Below, piece after piece: positions 34,364 to 46,788 of a DNA stretch of 64,000 nucleotides (positions within the stretch are counted from its first letter, which is position 1; the number at the start of each line of letters is the position of its first letter). The translations under genes and the position numbers were made by a program. Where the stretch lies: the NCBI RefSeq assembly GCF_023656415.1, contig NZ_JAMOIL010000003.1:1-64000 (forward strand). Reading direction: 5' to 3'. Origin of the DNA: Nocardioides bruguierae. Its GTDB lineage: Bacteria > Actinomycetota > Actinomycetes > Propionibacteriales > Nocardioidaceae. The notes beneath the pieces were generated by a model. The model had not been told where the DNA came from. It saw only the letters and a program-made list of their open reading frames with translations, and did no database searches.

Positions 34364-34637
34364 GACGAGGACGATCCTGCCCGAGGATGACGCCTGCGTG
34401 AGCCGTTCATGAGAGCCATCTCATCCGCGTCGGGGATCGGGGACCGCGGCGCGGCCGGGCGCCGCCAGGGTCGACCGGCCCGGGACCTTCGCGGCGGAGC
34501 GTGCCGCTGAGCGTGCTCAGCCGTCCGCTCAGCGACGTCCGCCGCGTGACGCCGGGGCAGTCTCGGACGTCCGGCCTACAGTGGCGGCGGTCACATCTGC
34601 GACCGCCGCCCGAGCTCCGCCACCGCCAGGAGGGCCC

Positions 34638-36209
<1,572 letters not shown>

Positions 36210-36244
36210 CCCTGCTCCGCCGACACTGCTCGACTGCCCCCGCC

Positions 36245-36320
36245 GCCGAGTCGGCAGCAACGTGCTGCCGACTCGGCACCGAGTCGTCAGAAGCGTGGTG
36301 AGAGTTGCTGCCGACTCGGC
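36245..36320. repeat. three-arm inverted repeat between convergent genes
   Basis: Arm A GCCGAGTCGGCAGCAAC (36245-36261) is complementary over 14 bp to arm B (36264-36277) and perfectly over all 17 bp to arm C GTTGCTGCCGACTCGGC (36304-36320). Two mutually exclusive hairpins can form. It lies between the stops of the acyl-CoA synthetase and mhuD and probably ends transcription. Confidence 0.75.
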
Positions 36321-36335
36321 GCGAGGACGGGTGGG

Positions 36336-36650
36336 TCAGGGGCGGACGTCGAGCACGACTTCGAACTCGAGGAGCTCGGCGCCGGAGGAGACCGGCTTGC
36401 GCGGGGCCTCGCCCTCGGGGGCGGCGTGCGCGGCGCGGGCGTCGCCGTCGCGCCACGCGGCGAAGGACTCCTCGTCCTCCCAGTGGGTCACCACGAAGTA
36501 GCGGGTCTCCCCGCCGGTGGGGCGCAGCAGCTGGAAGCCGAGGAACCCGGGGGAGCCGTCGACGGAGTGGGCACGGGCGGCGAACCGCTTCTCGAGCTCC
36601 TCACCGGCGCCGGGCGGGACGGAGATGGCGTTGATCTTCACGACGGGCAC
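36336..36650 (-). CDS. mhuD: heme-degrading monooxygenase MhuD homologue
   Basis: 104-residue antibiotic-monooxygenase-fold protein. The N-terminus MPVVKINAI and the segments SPGFLGFQLLRP and LLEFEVVLDV closely follow Mycobacterium MhuD. Asn7, Trp66 and His75, the residues that shape heme binding and catalysis in MhuD, fall at exactly the same positions. It should open heme and release iron without CO. No heme-uptake genes adjoin it. The GTG lies six bases after TACGCT, so the mRNA is probably leaderless. Confidence 0.9.
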   Translation of the reverse strand: MPVVKINAISVPPGAGEELEKRFAARAHSVDGSPGFLGFQLLRPTGGETRYFVVTHWEDEESFAAWRDGDARAAHAAPEGEAPRKPVSSGAELLEFEVVLDVRP

Positions 36651-36656
36651 GCCCTG

Positions 36657-36684
36657 AGCGTAGGCCCGTGGCGGTGGCTAGGGT
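36657..36684. promoter_or_regulatory. back-to-back leaderless promoters of mhuD and nif3-like gene
   Basis: Minus-strand TACGCT (36657-36662) is 6 nt before the mhuD GTG. Plus-strand TAGGGT (36679-36684) is 7 nt before the Nif3-like ATG. The two start codons are only 41 bases apart, so the -35 regions overlap. Confidence 0.6.
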
Positions 36685-36691
36685 CGGGCGC

Positions 36692-37870
36692 ATGGCGGAC
36701 AGCACACCGGCCCCCACGCTCCAGCAGGTCCAGTCCCTCGTGGACGGCTGGTACCCGCCGTCCACGGCGGAGTCGTGGGACAGGGTGGGCCGCACCTGGG
36801 GCGAGGACGACCAGCCGGTCCGCCGGGTCCTGCTCGCCGTCGACCCCGCTCCGGCAGTCGCGGCCGAGGCGGAGGCCTGGGACGCCGACCTGCTCCTCAC
36901 CCACCACCCGCTGTTCCTCAAGGGCGTGCACGGGTTCACGCCGGCCACGCCCAAGGGGCGGACCCTGACCACGCTGGTGCGCACCGGTTGCGCGCTGCTC
37001 ACCGCGCACACCAACGCCGACCTGGCCCTCGGGGGTGTCTCGGAGTCGATGGCGCTCGCGCTCGGGCTCGCCGACGTCCGCCCCCTCGTCCCGGACGAGG
37101 CACGCGGCCCGGCGCTCGACAAGCTCAGCGTGTTCGTGCCGGTGGCGGAGGCCGACGGGATGCGGGCCGCGCTGGCCGAGGCCGGCGCCGGCCGGCTGGG
37201 CGACTACGAGCAGGCCTCGTTCACGACGGCCGGGGAGGGGCGGTTCCGGCCCGTCGCCGGCGCGCACCCGACGATCGGCACGGTCGGGGTGCCGGAGGTG
37301 GTCGAGGAGGTGCGGATCGAGGTCGTGCTCCCGCGGACGCGGCGGGCGGCCGTCGTCCGAGCGATGCTCGCCGCGCACCCCTACGAGGAGCCCGCCTACG
37401 ACGTGCTCGAGATGGCCGACCCCGGCCTCGTCGAGCCGACCACCGGCACCGGACGCCTCGGCGTGCTGCCCGCGCCGATGACCCTGGCCGCGTTCACCCG
37501 GCACGTGGCCGCGAGCCTGCCCGGCACCACCGCCGGGGTGCGCGCCGGTGGGGACCCCGACCGCCTGGTGCGGTCGGTGGCGCTGTGCGGCGGCGCGGGC
37601 GACTTCCTGCTGGACACCGTGCGCGGGCTGGCCGCGCGGGGCGAGGCCGACGTGTACGTCACCTCGGACCTGCGCCACCACCCCGCCTCGGAGCTGCTGG
37701 AGCACGGCGCGCCGGCCCTCGTCGACGTCCCGCACTGGGCCGCGGAGTGGACCTGGCTGCCCGTGCTGGCCGATCGGCTGACCGCGACGCTGCCCATGCT
37801 GCCCGGGGGCGATACCGTGGAGGTCCGCGTCAGCACGACGTGCACGGACCCCTGGTCGCTGCGGGCCTGA
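36692..37870 (+). CDS. Nif3-like dinuclear metal centre protein
   Basis: 392 residues. Nif3/YbgI fold with metal-binding LLLTHHPLFLKG (about residue 72) and LTAHTNADLA in the N half, and TSDLRHHPASELLEHG in the C half. A PII/CutA-like insert (about 140-240) with AHPYEEPAYDVLE sits between, as in YqfO-type members. The biochemical function of the family is unsettled; GTP cyclohydrolase type 1-like activity has been proposed for some. First of three genes in the order seen in M. tuberculosis Rv2230c-Rv2229c-Rv2228c. Confidence 0.9.
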   Translation: MADSTPAPTLQQVQSLVDGWYPPSTAESWDRVGRTWGEDDQPVRRVLLAVDPAPAVAAEAEAWDADLLLTHHPLFLKGVHGFTPATPKGRTLTTLVRTGCALLTAHTNADLALGGVSESMALALGLADVRPLVPDEARGPALDKLSVFVPVAEADGMRAALAEAGAGRLGDYEQASFTTAGEGRFRPVAGAHPTIGTVGVPEVVEEVRIEVVLPRTRRAAVVRAMLAAHPYEEPAYDVLEMADPGLVEPTTGTGRLGVLPAPMTLAAFTRHVAASLPGTTAGVRAGGDPDRLVRSVALCGGAGDFLLDTVRGLAARGEADVYVTSDLRHHPASELLEHGAPALVDVPHWAAEWTWLPVLADRLTATLPMLPGGDTVEVRVSTTCTDPWSLRA

Positions 37871-37899
37871 ACAGCAGGCACGCGCCCGGGTAGAGGAAC

Positions 37900-37914
37900 A
37901 AGGAGACGACGCTG
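37900..37914 (+). promoter_or_regulatory. ribosome site indicating a CTG start codon
   Basis: AAGGAG (37900-37905) is six bases before CTG 37912. The codons that follow read Lys-Ala-Asp-Pro-Ala-Ala-Gln-Leu, the usual beginning of this family. No ATG, GTG or TTG lies in that frame at suitable spacing. Confidence 0.6.
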
Positions 37915-38655
37915 AAAGCCGACCCCGCCGCCCAGCTCCAGCTGCTGAAGGTGCAGGACCTCGACTCCCGCGCCGACCGCATCACCCACCAGCGGCGCAC
38001 GCTGCCGGAGATCGCGCAGGTCGCCGAGCTGGAGAAGGAGCGCTCCGGCCTGGTCGACCAGGTGCGTGACGCCCAGATCCTGGTCGACGACCTGACCGTC
38101 GAGCAGAAGAAGGTCGACGCCGACGTGGAGGCCGTGAAGACGCGTCGCACCCGCGACCGCGACCGGATGGACTCCGGCGCCATCTCCAACCCCAAGGACC
38201 TCGAGCGGATGAGCGCGGAGCTCGTCTCCCTCGAGCGTCGCATCGGGACCCTGGAGGACGAGGAGCTCGAGGTCATGGAGCGGCTGGAGGCCGCGACCGC
38301 GATGCTCCAGCAGCTCTCCGACCAGGTCGCGGTCATCGAGGAGAAGCGCGACGAGCTCGAGAGCACCCGCGCGGCCAAGGACGCCGGCCTGGCCACCGAG
38401 CTCGCCGAGGTCCAGGGCGCCCGCGGGCCGGCGGCCGAGGGCCTGCCCGAGCCGCTGGTGAAGCTCTACGACCGGCTCCGTGCCGCCAAGGGCGGGGTCG
38501 CGGCGGCACCGCTGGTGCAGCGCCGCTGCACCGGCTGCCAGCTGGCGCTCGACCCGGGCGTGCTCGCCGAGTTCCGCGCCGCCACCACCGACGAGGTGCT
38601 GCGCTGCGAGGAGTGCGACCGGATCATCGTGCGCACGGCCGAATCCGGGCTGTGA
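37912..38655 (+). CDS. coiled-coil zinc-ribbon protein (Rv2229c-like)
   Basis: 247 residues from the proposed CTG start. Residues about 15-180 form long charged helices typical of a coiled-coil hairpin. The C-terminus is a zinc ribbon with RRCTGCQLALDPG and LRCEECDRIIVR (four Cys). The family is widespread in actinobacteria; nucleic acid binding is supposed but unproven. If CTG is not used, the first ordinary start is GTG 37951, which cuts off the conserved ADPAAQLQLL segment. Its stop overlaps the next start by GTGA. Confidence 0.88.
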   Translation: MKADPAAQLQLLKVQDLDSRADRITHQRRTLPEIAQVAELEKERSGLVDQVRDAQILVDDLTVEQKKVDADVEAVKTRRTRDRDRMDSGAISNPKDLERMSAELVSLERRIGTLEDEELEVMERLEAATAMLQQLSDQVAVIEEKRDELESTRAAKDAGLATELAEVQGARGPAAEGLPEPLVKLYDRLRAAKGGVAAAPLVQRRCTGCQLALDPGVLAEFRAATTDEVLRCEECDRIIVRTAESGL

Positions 38656-39848
38656 GCCGGCCCCGGTCGACCACGGTCGTCGTCGAGGCCGACGGCGGCT
38701 CCCGCGGCAACCCCGGCCCGGCCGCCTACGGCGCCCTGGTGCGCGACGCCGCCTCCGGCGAGGTGCTCGCCGAGGACGGCACCACGATCGGTCGCGCCAC
38801 GCACAACGTGGCCGAGTACTCCGGCCTGGTCGCCGGGCTGCGGCTGGCCGCCGAGGTGGCCCCGGGCGCCGCGATCGAGGTGCGGATGGACTCCAAGCTC
38901 GTCGTGGAGCAGATGAAGGGTGCCTGGAAGGTCAAGCACCCGGCGATGAGGCCGCTGCACGCGGAGGCGTCCGCGCTCGCCCCGGCCGGCACCACCTACA
39001 CGTGGGTGCCGCGCGCCGAGAACGCCCACGCCGACCGCCTCGCCAACGAGGCCCTGGACGGCATTCGCGACGGGGTCTCCTACGCCCCCGAGGTGGAGAA
39101 CGCCCCCACCGCGGCTGCGACCGAGCAGAAGCCCGCGCCCGCGCGCGGCTGGGCCGCGTCGGGCGGGCCCGCCACCACCCTGGTGCTGGTGCGGCACGGC
39201 GTCACCGTGCACACAGCATCGAAGAAGTTCTCCGGAGGCCTGGGCGGCGACAACCCGCCGCTGTCGGCCGAGGGCCTGGCGCAGGTGCGGGCGACCGCCG
39301 ACTGGCTGGCGCCGCTGGCCGAGACCGTCGGCGCCCTGGTCACCTCGCCGGTGCGGCGCACCGTCGAGACGGCGGCCGTGCTGGGCGACCGCCTGGGACG
39401 TGCCGCCGCCCCCGAGCCCGGCTTCGCCGAGATGGAGTTCGGTGACTGGGAGGGGCTGACCTTCCCCGAGGTGATGGAGCGCGACCCCGAGCACCTGATG
39501 AGCTGGATCGCCGACCCCCAGGTCTCGCCCCCGGGCGGGGAGTCGTTCGGGTCGGTGCGCGACCGGGTGCACGCAGGGTTGCGGCGAGTGGTCGAGGAGC
39601 ACGCCGGGTCGACCGTGGTGGTGGCCTCGCACGTGACGCCGATCAAGACCCTGACGGCGGCGGCGCTCGGCGTCGACATCGCCGTCGTCCACCGGATGGA
39701 GCTGGCCCCGGCGTCCGTCACCGTCGTCTCCTTCTACCCCGACGACCGGGTCACCGACGGTCCGCTGCCGGGGCACCGCGGGTCCATGCGGCTGTTCAAC
39801 GCCCGACCCCCGGGGGACGGCGGCAGCTTCGACGCCTCCCGTTGGTGA
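38652..39848 (+). CDS. bifunctional RNase H / acid phosphatase (CobC-like)
   Basis: 398 residues, homologous in layout to M. tuberculosis Rv2228c. Residues 1-140 are RNase HI with the four acidic positions in VEADGGSRGNPG, HNVAEYSGL, RMDSKLVVEQM and NAHADRLANE. After a 30-residue linker, residues 170-398 are a histidine phosphatase with LVLVRHGVTVHT and VASHVTPIKTL, similar to alpha-ribazole phosphatase. It would cut RNA in RNA/DNA hybrids and remove phosphate in cobalamin assembly. The GTG overlaps the preceding stop (GTGA). Confidence 0.93.
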   Translation: MSRPRSTTVVVEADGGSRGNPGPAAYGALVRDAASGEVLAEDGTTIGRATHNVAEYSGLVAGLRLAAEVAPGAAIEVRMDSKLVVEQMKGAWKVKHPAMRPLHAEASALAPAGTTYTWVPRAENAHADRLANEALDGIRDGVSYAPEVENAPTAAATEQKPAPARGWAASGGPATTLVLVRHGVTVHTASKKFSGGLGGDNPPLSAEGLAQVRATADWLAPLAETVGALVTSPVRRTVETAAVLGDRLGRAAAPEPGFAEMEFGDWEGLTFPEVMERDPEHLMSWIADPQVSPPGGESFGSVRDRVHAGLRRVVEEHAGSTVVVASHVTPIKTLTAAALGVDIAVVHRMELAPASVTVVSFYPDDRVTDGPLPGHRGSMRLFNARPPGDGGSFDASRW

Positions 39849-39859
39849 GGTGAAGCTCC

Positions 39860-40654
39860 TCAGAGCTCGGTGACGACCACGTCGAGCCGGGTGCCCTGGG
39901 CGCCCGGCTCGCCGACCTCCACGGCCCACCCCAGGTCGCGGAGCGCCTCGGCCAGCCGGGCCGGGGTGGTCGGGTCCGCGCCGTCCTCGAGCAGTGCCCG
40001 CACGATGCGGCCCTTCGTGGCCTTGTTGAAGTGGCTGACGACCTTCCGCTTGCCGCCCTGCTCGTGCAGCACCCGCACGGTCGCCACCCGGGTGCGCGGG
40101 TCCACGTCGCCGGCGTCCTTGCCGGGGCGCCAGAAGCCGGCGTAGACGCTGGAGCGCAGGTCGACCACCAGGCCGCGACCGACCTGCGCCGCGACGGCCT
40201 CGCCCAGCACGGGCCGCCAGGCCGACGCCACGGGCCCGAGGCCAGGCAGGCTCGTCTGGCCGGAGAGCCGGTAGGCGGGCACCCGGTCGCCGGGGCGGAC
40301 CAGCCCGAACACGCTCGAGACCACCGCCAGCCGCGAGGACGCCCGCCGCTTGGCGGCCGCGCTGAGCCCGCCGGCGTCCAGGTGGTCGTAGAGGACGCCG
40401 GTGTAGATGGCGTCCGCGCGCCCGGTCGGCGCCTCGCGCAACCGGGCGTTGGCCGTCACCAGGTCGAGCTGGGTGGAGCCGACCTCCAGCACGGAGGCGG
40501 CGTGCTCGGCGTCCCCGGAGCAGAGCGTGACCAGGGTGTCGAGCACGCGCTCGCGGGTCGGGTTGAGCGCGGGGTGGGAGAGCGAGTCGAGGGCCAGCGG
40601 GGCACCGCGTCGGGGCGCGGTCTTGCCCTCGCTGGGGGGCAGCAGGATCAGCAT
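39860..40654 (-). CDS. yaaA: peroxide stress protein YaaA
   Basis: 264 residues, DUF328/UPF0246. Diagnostic segments are MLILLPPSEGKTAP at the N-terminus, AIYTGVLYDHLDAGGLS and VVDLRSSVYAGFWRP in the middle, and VSHFNKATKGRIVRALLE near the end. In E. coli, YaaA lowers free iron and protects DNA during peroxide stress. It is convergent with the RNase H gene (11-base gap) and its start is only 22 bases from the divergent RNB gene. Confidence 0.9.
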   Translation of the reverse strand: MLILLPPSEGKTAPRRGAPLALDSLSHPALNPTRERVLDTLVTLCSGDAEHAASVLEVGSTQLDLVTANARLREAPTGRADAIYTGVLYDHLDAGGLSAAAKRRASSRLAVVSSVFGLVRPGDRVPAYRLSGQTSLPGLGPVASAWRPVLGEAVAAQVGRGLVVDLRSSVYAGFWRPGKDAGDVDPRTRVATVRVLHEQGGKRKVVSHFNKATKGRIVRALLEDGADPTTPARLAEALRDLGWAVEVGEPGAQGTRLDVVVTEL

Positions 40655-40663
40655 GGTGCTGGT

Positions 40664-40669
40664 TATCGT
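40664..40669 (+). promoter_or_regulatory. -10 box of leaderless RNB gene promoter
   Basis: TATCGT 7 nt before ATG 40677, inside the 22-base gap to yaaA. Its -35 region must lie within the yaaA coding sequence. Confidence 0.5.
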
Positions 40670-40676
40670 GCCTGGT

Positions 40677-42128
40677 ATGAGCTCCCACCCCGTGGTCAGG
40701 GTCCGTGCCTACGACGAGGGGGTGTCGGCGCGCACGCTGGCGGCGGGGGTCCGTGAGGTGCAGGTCGAGCTCGGGGTCGACCCGGAGTTCCCCGCCGCGG
40801 TGCTGGCCGCGGCGCGCGCCGCGGCGGCGGCCCCGCGCATGCCCGAGGTCGACCGCACCGACCTGCCGCTGATCACCATCGACCCCGCGGGATCGCGCGA
40901 CCTCGACCAGGCGATGCACCTGGAACGGACGGAGGACGGCGGCTTCCTCGTCCACTACGCGATCGCGGACGTGGCGGCCTTCGTCACCGCCGGCGACCCG
41001 CTGGACGCGGAGGCGCACCGCCGCGGCCAGACCCTGTACGGCGCCGAGGCCACGGTGCCGCTCTACCCGCCGGTGCTCAGCGAGGGCGCTGCGTCGCTGC
41101 TGCCGGGGGAGGAGCGGCCGGCGCTGCTGTGGACGATCCGGATGACCGCCGACGGCGAGCGCGTCGACGCCGACCTCGAGCGGGTCCGGGTGCGGTCGCG
41201 CCAGCAGCTGTCCTACGAGGAGGCCCAGGCCCTGGTGGACGCCGGCGCCGGACCGGCCACCCTGGCGGTGCTGGCCGACCTCGGGCCGCTGCGACTGGCG
41301 CGCGAGGCCGCCCGCGGTGGGATCAGCCTGCCCGTGCCGGAGCAGGAGGTGGACGTGGTGGGGGACCGGTGGCGGCTCGAGCACCGCACCCGCCTGCCGG
41401 TGGAGGAGTGGAACGCGCAGGTCTCCCTGCTGACCGGCTTCGCGGCCGCCGCGATGATGCTCTACGGCGAGGTGGGGATGCTGCGGACCCTGCCGGCGCG
41501 CGACCCGGGCGAGGAGCAGCGGCTGCGCCGCGGTGCCCGTGCGCTGGGCCTGGACTGGCCCGCCGAGATGCTCTTCGCCGACTTCGTGCGGACGCTCGAC
41601 CCGGACGAGCCGCGGCACGTGGCGATGCTGCTGGACGTGACCCGGGTGCTGCGGGGTGCCGGGTACGTGACGTTCGACGGTGACGTGCCGCCCTACGCCC
41701 GGCACGCCGGTCTGGCCACCGAGTACGCCCACGTCACGGCGCCGCTGCGGCGCCTGGGCGACCGGTACGCGCTGGAGGTGTGCCTGGCGCTCTGCTCGGG
41801 CGGGGACGTGCCGACCTGGGTGCGCACGGCGCTGCCCGGTCTGCCGGCCACGCTGGCGGCCTCCGGGCGGCGCGCGGTCGCCTACGAGCGTGCGGTGCTC
41901 GACCTCGTCGAGGCCGGGGTGCTGGCCGGCGCCGTGGGCGAGCAGTTCGACGCCTTCGTGGTGGACCGCGACGACGACGACCACACGCGCGGGCAGGTCG
42001 TGATCAGCAGCCCGGCGGTCGAGGCCCCGCTGGTGGCCGACCGGGAGCTGCCCCTGGGTGGGCAGGTCAGGCTCCGCCTCGAGGAGGTCGACGTCGCCGA
42101 GCGGCGGGTGCGGTTCTCGCTGGTGTGA
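40677..42128 (+). CDS. RNB-domain 3'-5' exoribonuclease
   Basis: 483 residues. The catalytic RNB domain occupies about 50-380 with the metal-binding Asp cluster in TIDPAGSRDLDQAMHLE, followed by VHYAIADVAAFV and the conserved TAPLRRLGDRY. There are no N-terminal cold-shock domains, and the C-terminal S1-like region is short (GGQVRLRLEEVDVAERRVRF). It should degrade single-stranded RNA processively. It resembles the compact actinobacterial RNase II/R homologues. Confidence 0.9.
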   Translation: MSSHPVVRVRAYDEGVSARTLAAGVREVQVELGVDPEFPAAVLAAARAAAAAPRMPEVDRTDLPLITIDPAGSRDLDQAMHLERTEDGGFLVHYAIADVAAFVTAGDPLDAEAHRRGQTLYGAEATVPLYPPVLSEGAASLLPGEERPALLWTIRMTADGERVDADLERVRVRSRQQLSYEEAQALVDAGAGPATLAVLADLGPLRLAREAARGGISLPVPEQEVDVVGDRWRLEHRTRLPVEEWNAQVSLLTGFAAAAMMLYGEVGMLRTLPARDPGEEQRLRRGARALGLDWPAEMLFADFVRTLDPDEPRHVAMLLDVTRVLRGAGYVTFDGDVPPYARHAGLATEYAHVTAPLRRLGDRYALEVCLALCSGGDVPTWVRTALPGLPATLAASGRRAVAYERAVLDLVEAGVLAGAVGEQFDAFVVDRDDDDHTRGQVVISSPAVEAPLVADRELPLGGQVRLRLEEVDVAERRVRFSLV

Positions 42129-42593
42129 GGTGCCCGGCTCACCGGGGGCGCACAGTTTCTTTACCTTTGCCGTTTGCTGGTGGGTCTCCGTGGGTACACA
42201 CCCGGTGACCGGGTCGCTCGCGCACCCCCCTCGCGGGCGGCCCGGCCACATGCTCCTCGAGCCGTCCGCAGAACGAGCGAGGACCCCGCCCGAGTGGGAT
42301 GGACGGGGCCCTCGGTGCGTCATCGGTGACCACTGAGGGAAATCACCGCCGCACTCGACAGGCGGCGAGCCTCCCCCCGGAGTTCGCCGCGTCGACGCCG
42401 CCACTCTAGGGGGCGCCGCGCGCGGAAAGCGAGACCCGGTACGGGGTTGATTGCCTGCTCGCGCCAGTCTTTGCCCGGGGCCGCTCGCCGCCGTCCGGTC
42501 ACGGCTCCCGGCAGCCCGCGGGCCGTGCAAGGTCTGTGTCGGGACGGTGCGGTAGACATGGCTGTCCGTCCCTCGCCCGGCAGGAGCCAGCCC
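42129..42593. other. structured intergenic region before the UvrA paralogue
   Basis: About 430-465 bases with no supportable gene. It contains several GC-rich stems. The clearest is CGAGGACCCCG (42278-42288) with CGGGGCCCTCG (42304-42314), one mismatch, a likely terminator. Two C6 runs (42225-42230 and 42373-42378) sit in hairpin loops. Plus-strand TAGACA at 42552-42557 could be the -10 of the UvrA-like gene; minus-strand TAGAGT (42403-42408) could start a short antisense RNA ending at the 42278-42314 stem. Confidence 0.45.
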
Positions 42594-44999
<2,406 letters not shown>

Positions 45000-45090
45000 G
45001 CAGGGCCGCTGGGGTTCCGCTGGGGTTCCGCTGCGTCAGGTGCTGCTGTACGGTCGCTGACCTCGTCAACCACTCGGGAGGTGGACGCCG

Positions 45091-45357
45091 GTGACCAGCC
45101 GTGGCTGGGGTGCGCTGCTGCACGCCCGTCGGGAGCGCCGACGTCGTCGGGAGGCGGCGCTGGCCGCCCTGCAGGAGGACTACCTGACCGGACTGGAGGA
45201 GGGCGACCCGCACGTGCTGGAGTCGGCGCGCACCTACGGCGACGGCGACCACCGGAGCTGGGACGCGGAGGTCCGTGGCGCGCGCCTGATCCTGGTCGCC
45301 TGGGGCCTCCTCGCCCTCGCCGCGCTGGTCTACCTGGTGGTCGGGCTGCTGGTCTGA
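45091..45357 (+). CDS. small tail-anchored membrane protein
   Basis: 88 residues, no recognised family. Residues 10-22 are a basic patch (HARRERRRRREAA), the middle is acidic, and residues 66-88 form one transmembrane helix at the very C-terminus (LILVAWGLLALAALVYLVVGLLV region). The GTG follows GGGAGGTGG at good spacing. Its last 28 bases overlap the end of the convergent amine oxidase gene. Confidence 0.65.
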   Translation: MTSRGWGALLHARRERRRRREAALAALQEDYLTGLEEGDPHVLESARTYGDGDHRSWDAEVRGARLILVAWGLLALAALVYLVVGLLV

Positions 45358-46742
45358 GCGGCGGTCAGGGCCACGGCCGGGCGCTGGAGCAGCCGCTTGG
45401 CCTCCCGCAGCCCGCTGAGCATCGCGCCGTCGGCGTAACCGGCCCGCTCGGACTGGGTGGACTCGCCCGCGAAGCAGACTCGACCCACCGGCTCGCCGAG
45501 GCGGTCGAAGTCGCTGTCGTCCTGGCCCGGGTGGACGTGCCCGTAGGCGCCGCGGGCGTACGGGTCGTCGGCCCAGGTGGTGCTGGCGACGTCGGTGGGC
45601 TCGGCCGGCAGGTCGCCGCCCAGGAGCGCCGCGAGCTGGGCGGTGGCGAAGCCGCGGGGATCGGCTTGCATCGAGGCCACCGCGCTGTCGGCCACGAGGA
45701 ACATGAGGGTGGGGGAGAGCCCGAAGTCCCACGTCCAGGTGGCGGCCTCGCGGCGGTCGTCGGGATAGATCACCGAGTGCATGAGGCCGGGGTCGAGGTC
45801 GCGCCAGAAGGGCTCGGCGAAGGCGAGCACGACCTTCTCCATCGTGCCGAAGCCGGTGCGGTCGACCACGGCCTGCCGGTGCGCGGGCAGGGGCGGGGCG
45901 AAGGCGATCGAGCCGGCCTTGAGCACGCCCAGGGGCACGGTGACCACCACGTGGGTGCCGGTCTCGGCCCATGCGCGGCCCTCGGTCGTGGTGCCCTCGA
46001 CCCGGACCCCCTCCGGCGAGGTGACCACGCGCTCCACGGGCCGCCCCAGGCGCAGGACGCCGGCGTCGAGCAGCGGCTGGGCCAGCGGGGCGAGCACCGC
46101 CCGGTAGCCGCCCACGGGCACGTGGTCGACGACGTCGCCCACGAACATCCCGCCGGTCAGCGCCCACCGGGCGGAGATGGCGGACAGCGGCCCCGCCCCG
46201 TCCTGCTCGACCATGGCGGCCATGAGCTGGCGGAGCCTGTCGCGCTCGGGGCCCGGGGCGTGGGTGGCCGCGAGGTGGGCGTCGATCGCCGCGGCGGCCG
46301 ACACGTCGGGCTCGTCGGCGGCGATCGCGGCGCGGACCTCCGCCTCCAGCGGCTCGAACACGGCGTAGCCGGTGCCCTCCAGCTCGGCGGGGGTCAGGGT
46401 GCGGCCCTCTCCGAGGTCGGCGCCGGTGAAGCGCGTGCCGGTGGGGTCCACGATGCTCGGGACGCCGGCCAGCGCCAGCCAGTCGGTGAGCGGGTTGTCC
46501 TCGGGGTGGTGCACCCACGAGCCGCCCAGGTCGGCCGGGTGCCCGTCCACGTCGACGGTCCGCAGTCGGCCGCCGACCCGGTCGCGTGCCTCGACGAGGA
46601 CGACGTCGACGCCGGCGGTCAGGAGGGCGTTGGCGCACGTGAGCCCGGCGATGCCGGCGCCGATGACGACGACCCGTCCCACGTCCCCGGCCACGGTCTC
46701 GGGGACGCTGTCGGTGCCGTCGTCGAACATCTGGGTGGGCAT
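45330..46742 (-). CDS. flavin monoamine oxidase family protein
   Basis: 470 residues. FAD dinucleotide-binding motif VVVIGAGIAGLTCANALL near residue 24, then VEARDRVGGRLRT and DLGGSWVHHPEDN, typical of amine and polyamine oxidases. The C-terminal FAD-contact segment is VCFAGESTQSERAGYADGAMLSGLR. It oxidises an amine to an aldehyde with release of H2O2; the substrate is unknown. The start at 46742 is divergent from the peptidase E gene with 46 bases between. Confidence 0.9.
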   Translation of the reverse strand: MPTQMFDDGTDSVPETVAGDVGRVVVIGAGIAGLTCANALLTAGVDVVLVEARDRVGGRLRTVDVDGHPADLGGSWVHHPEDNPLTDWLALAGVPSIVDPTGTRFTGADLGEGRTLTPAELEGTGYAVFEPLEAEVRAAIAADEPDVSAAAAIDAHLAATHAPGPERDRLRQLMAAMVEQDGAGPLSAISARWALTGGMFVGDVVDHVPVGGYRAVLAPLAQPLLDAGVLRLGRPVERVVTSPEGVRVEGTTTEGRAWAETGTHVVVTVPLGVLKAGSIAFAPPLPAHRQAVVDRTGFGTMEKVVLAFAEPFWRDLDPGLMHSVIYPDDRREAATWTWDFGLSPTLMFLVADSAVASMQADPRGFATAQLAALLGGDLPAEPTDVASTTWADDPYARGAYGHVHPGQDDSDFDRLGEPVGRVCFAGESTQSERAGYADGAMLSGLREAKRLLQRPAVALTAAQTSSPTTR

Positions 46743-46788
46743 GGACGAAGATTGCCACGCCCGCCGTCCACGTTCCTCGGGAGACCTC

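Noticed and set aside
42216-42385. Possible 6C small RNA because of two C6 hairpin loops
   Set aside because: The two loops are about 150 bases apart, whereas the 6C RNA has them close together; other features do not match.
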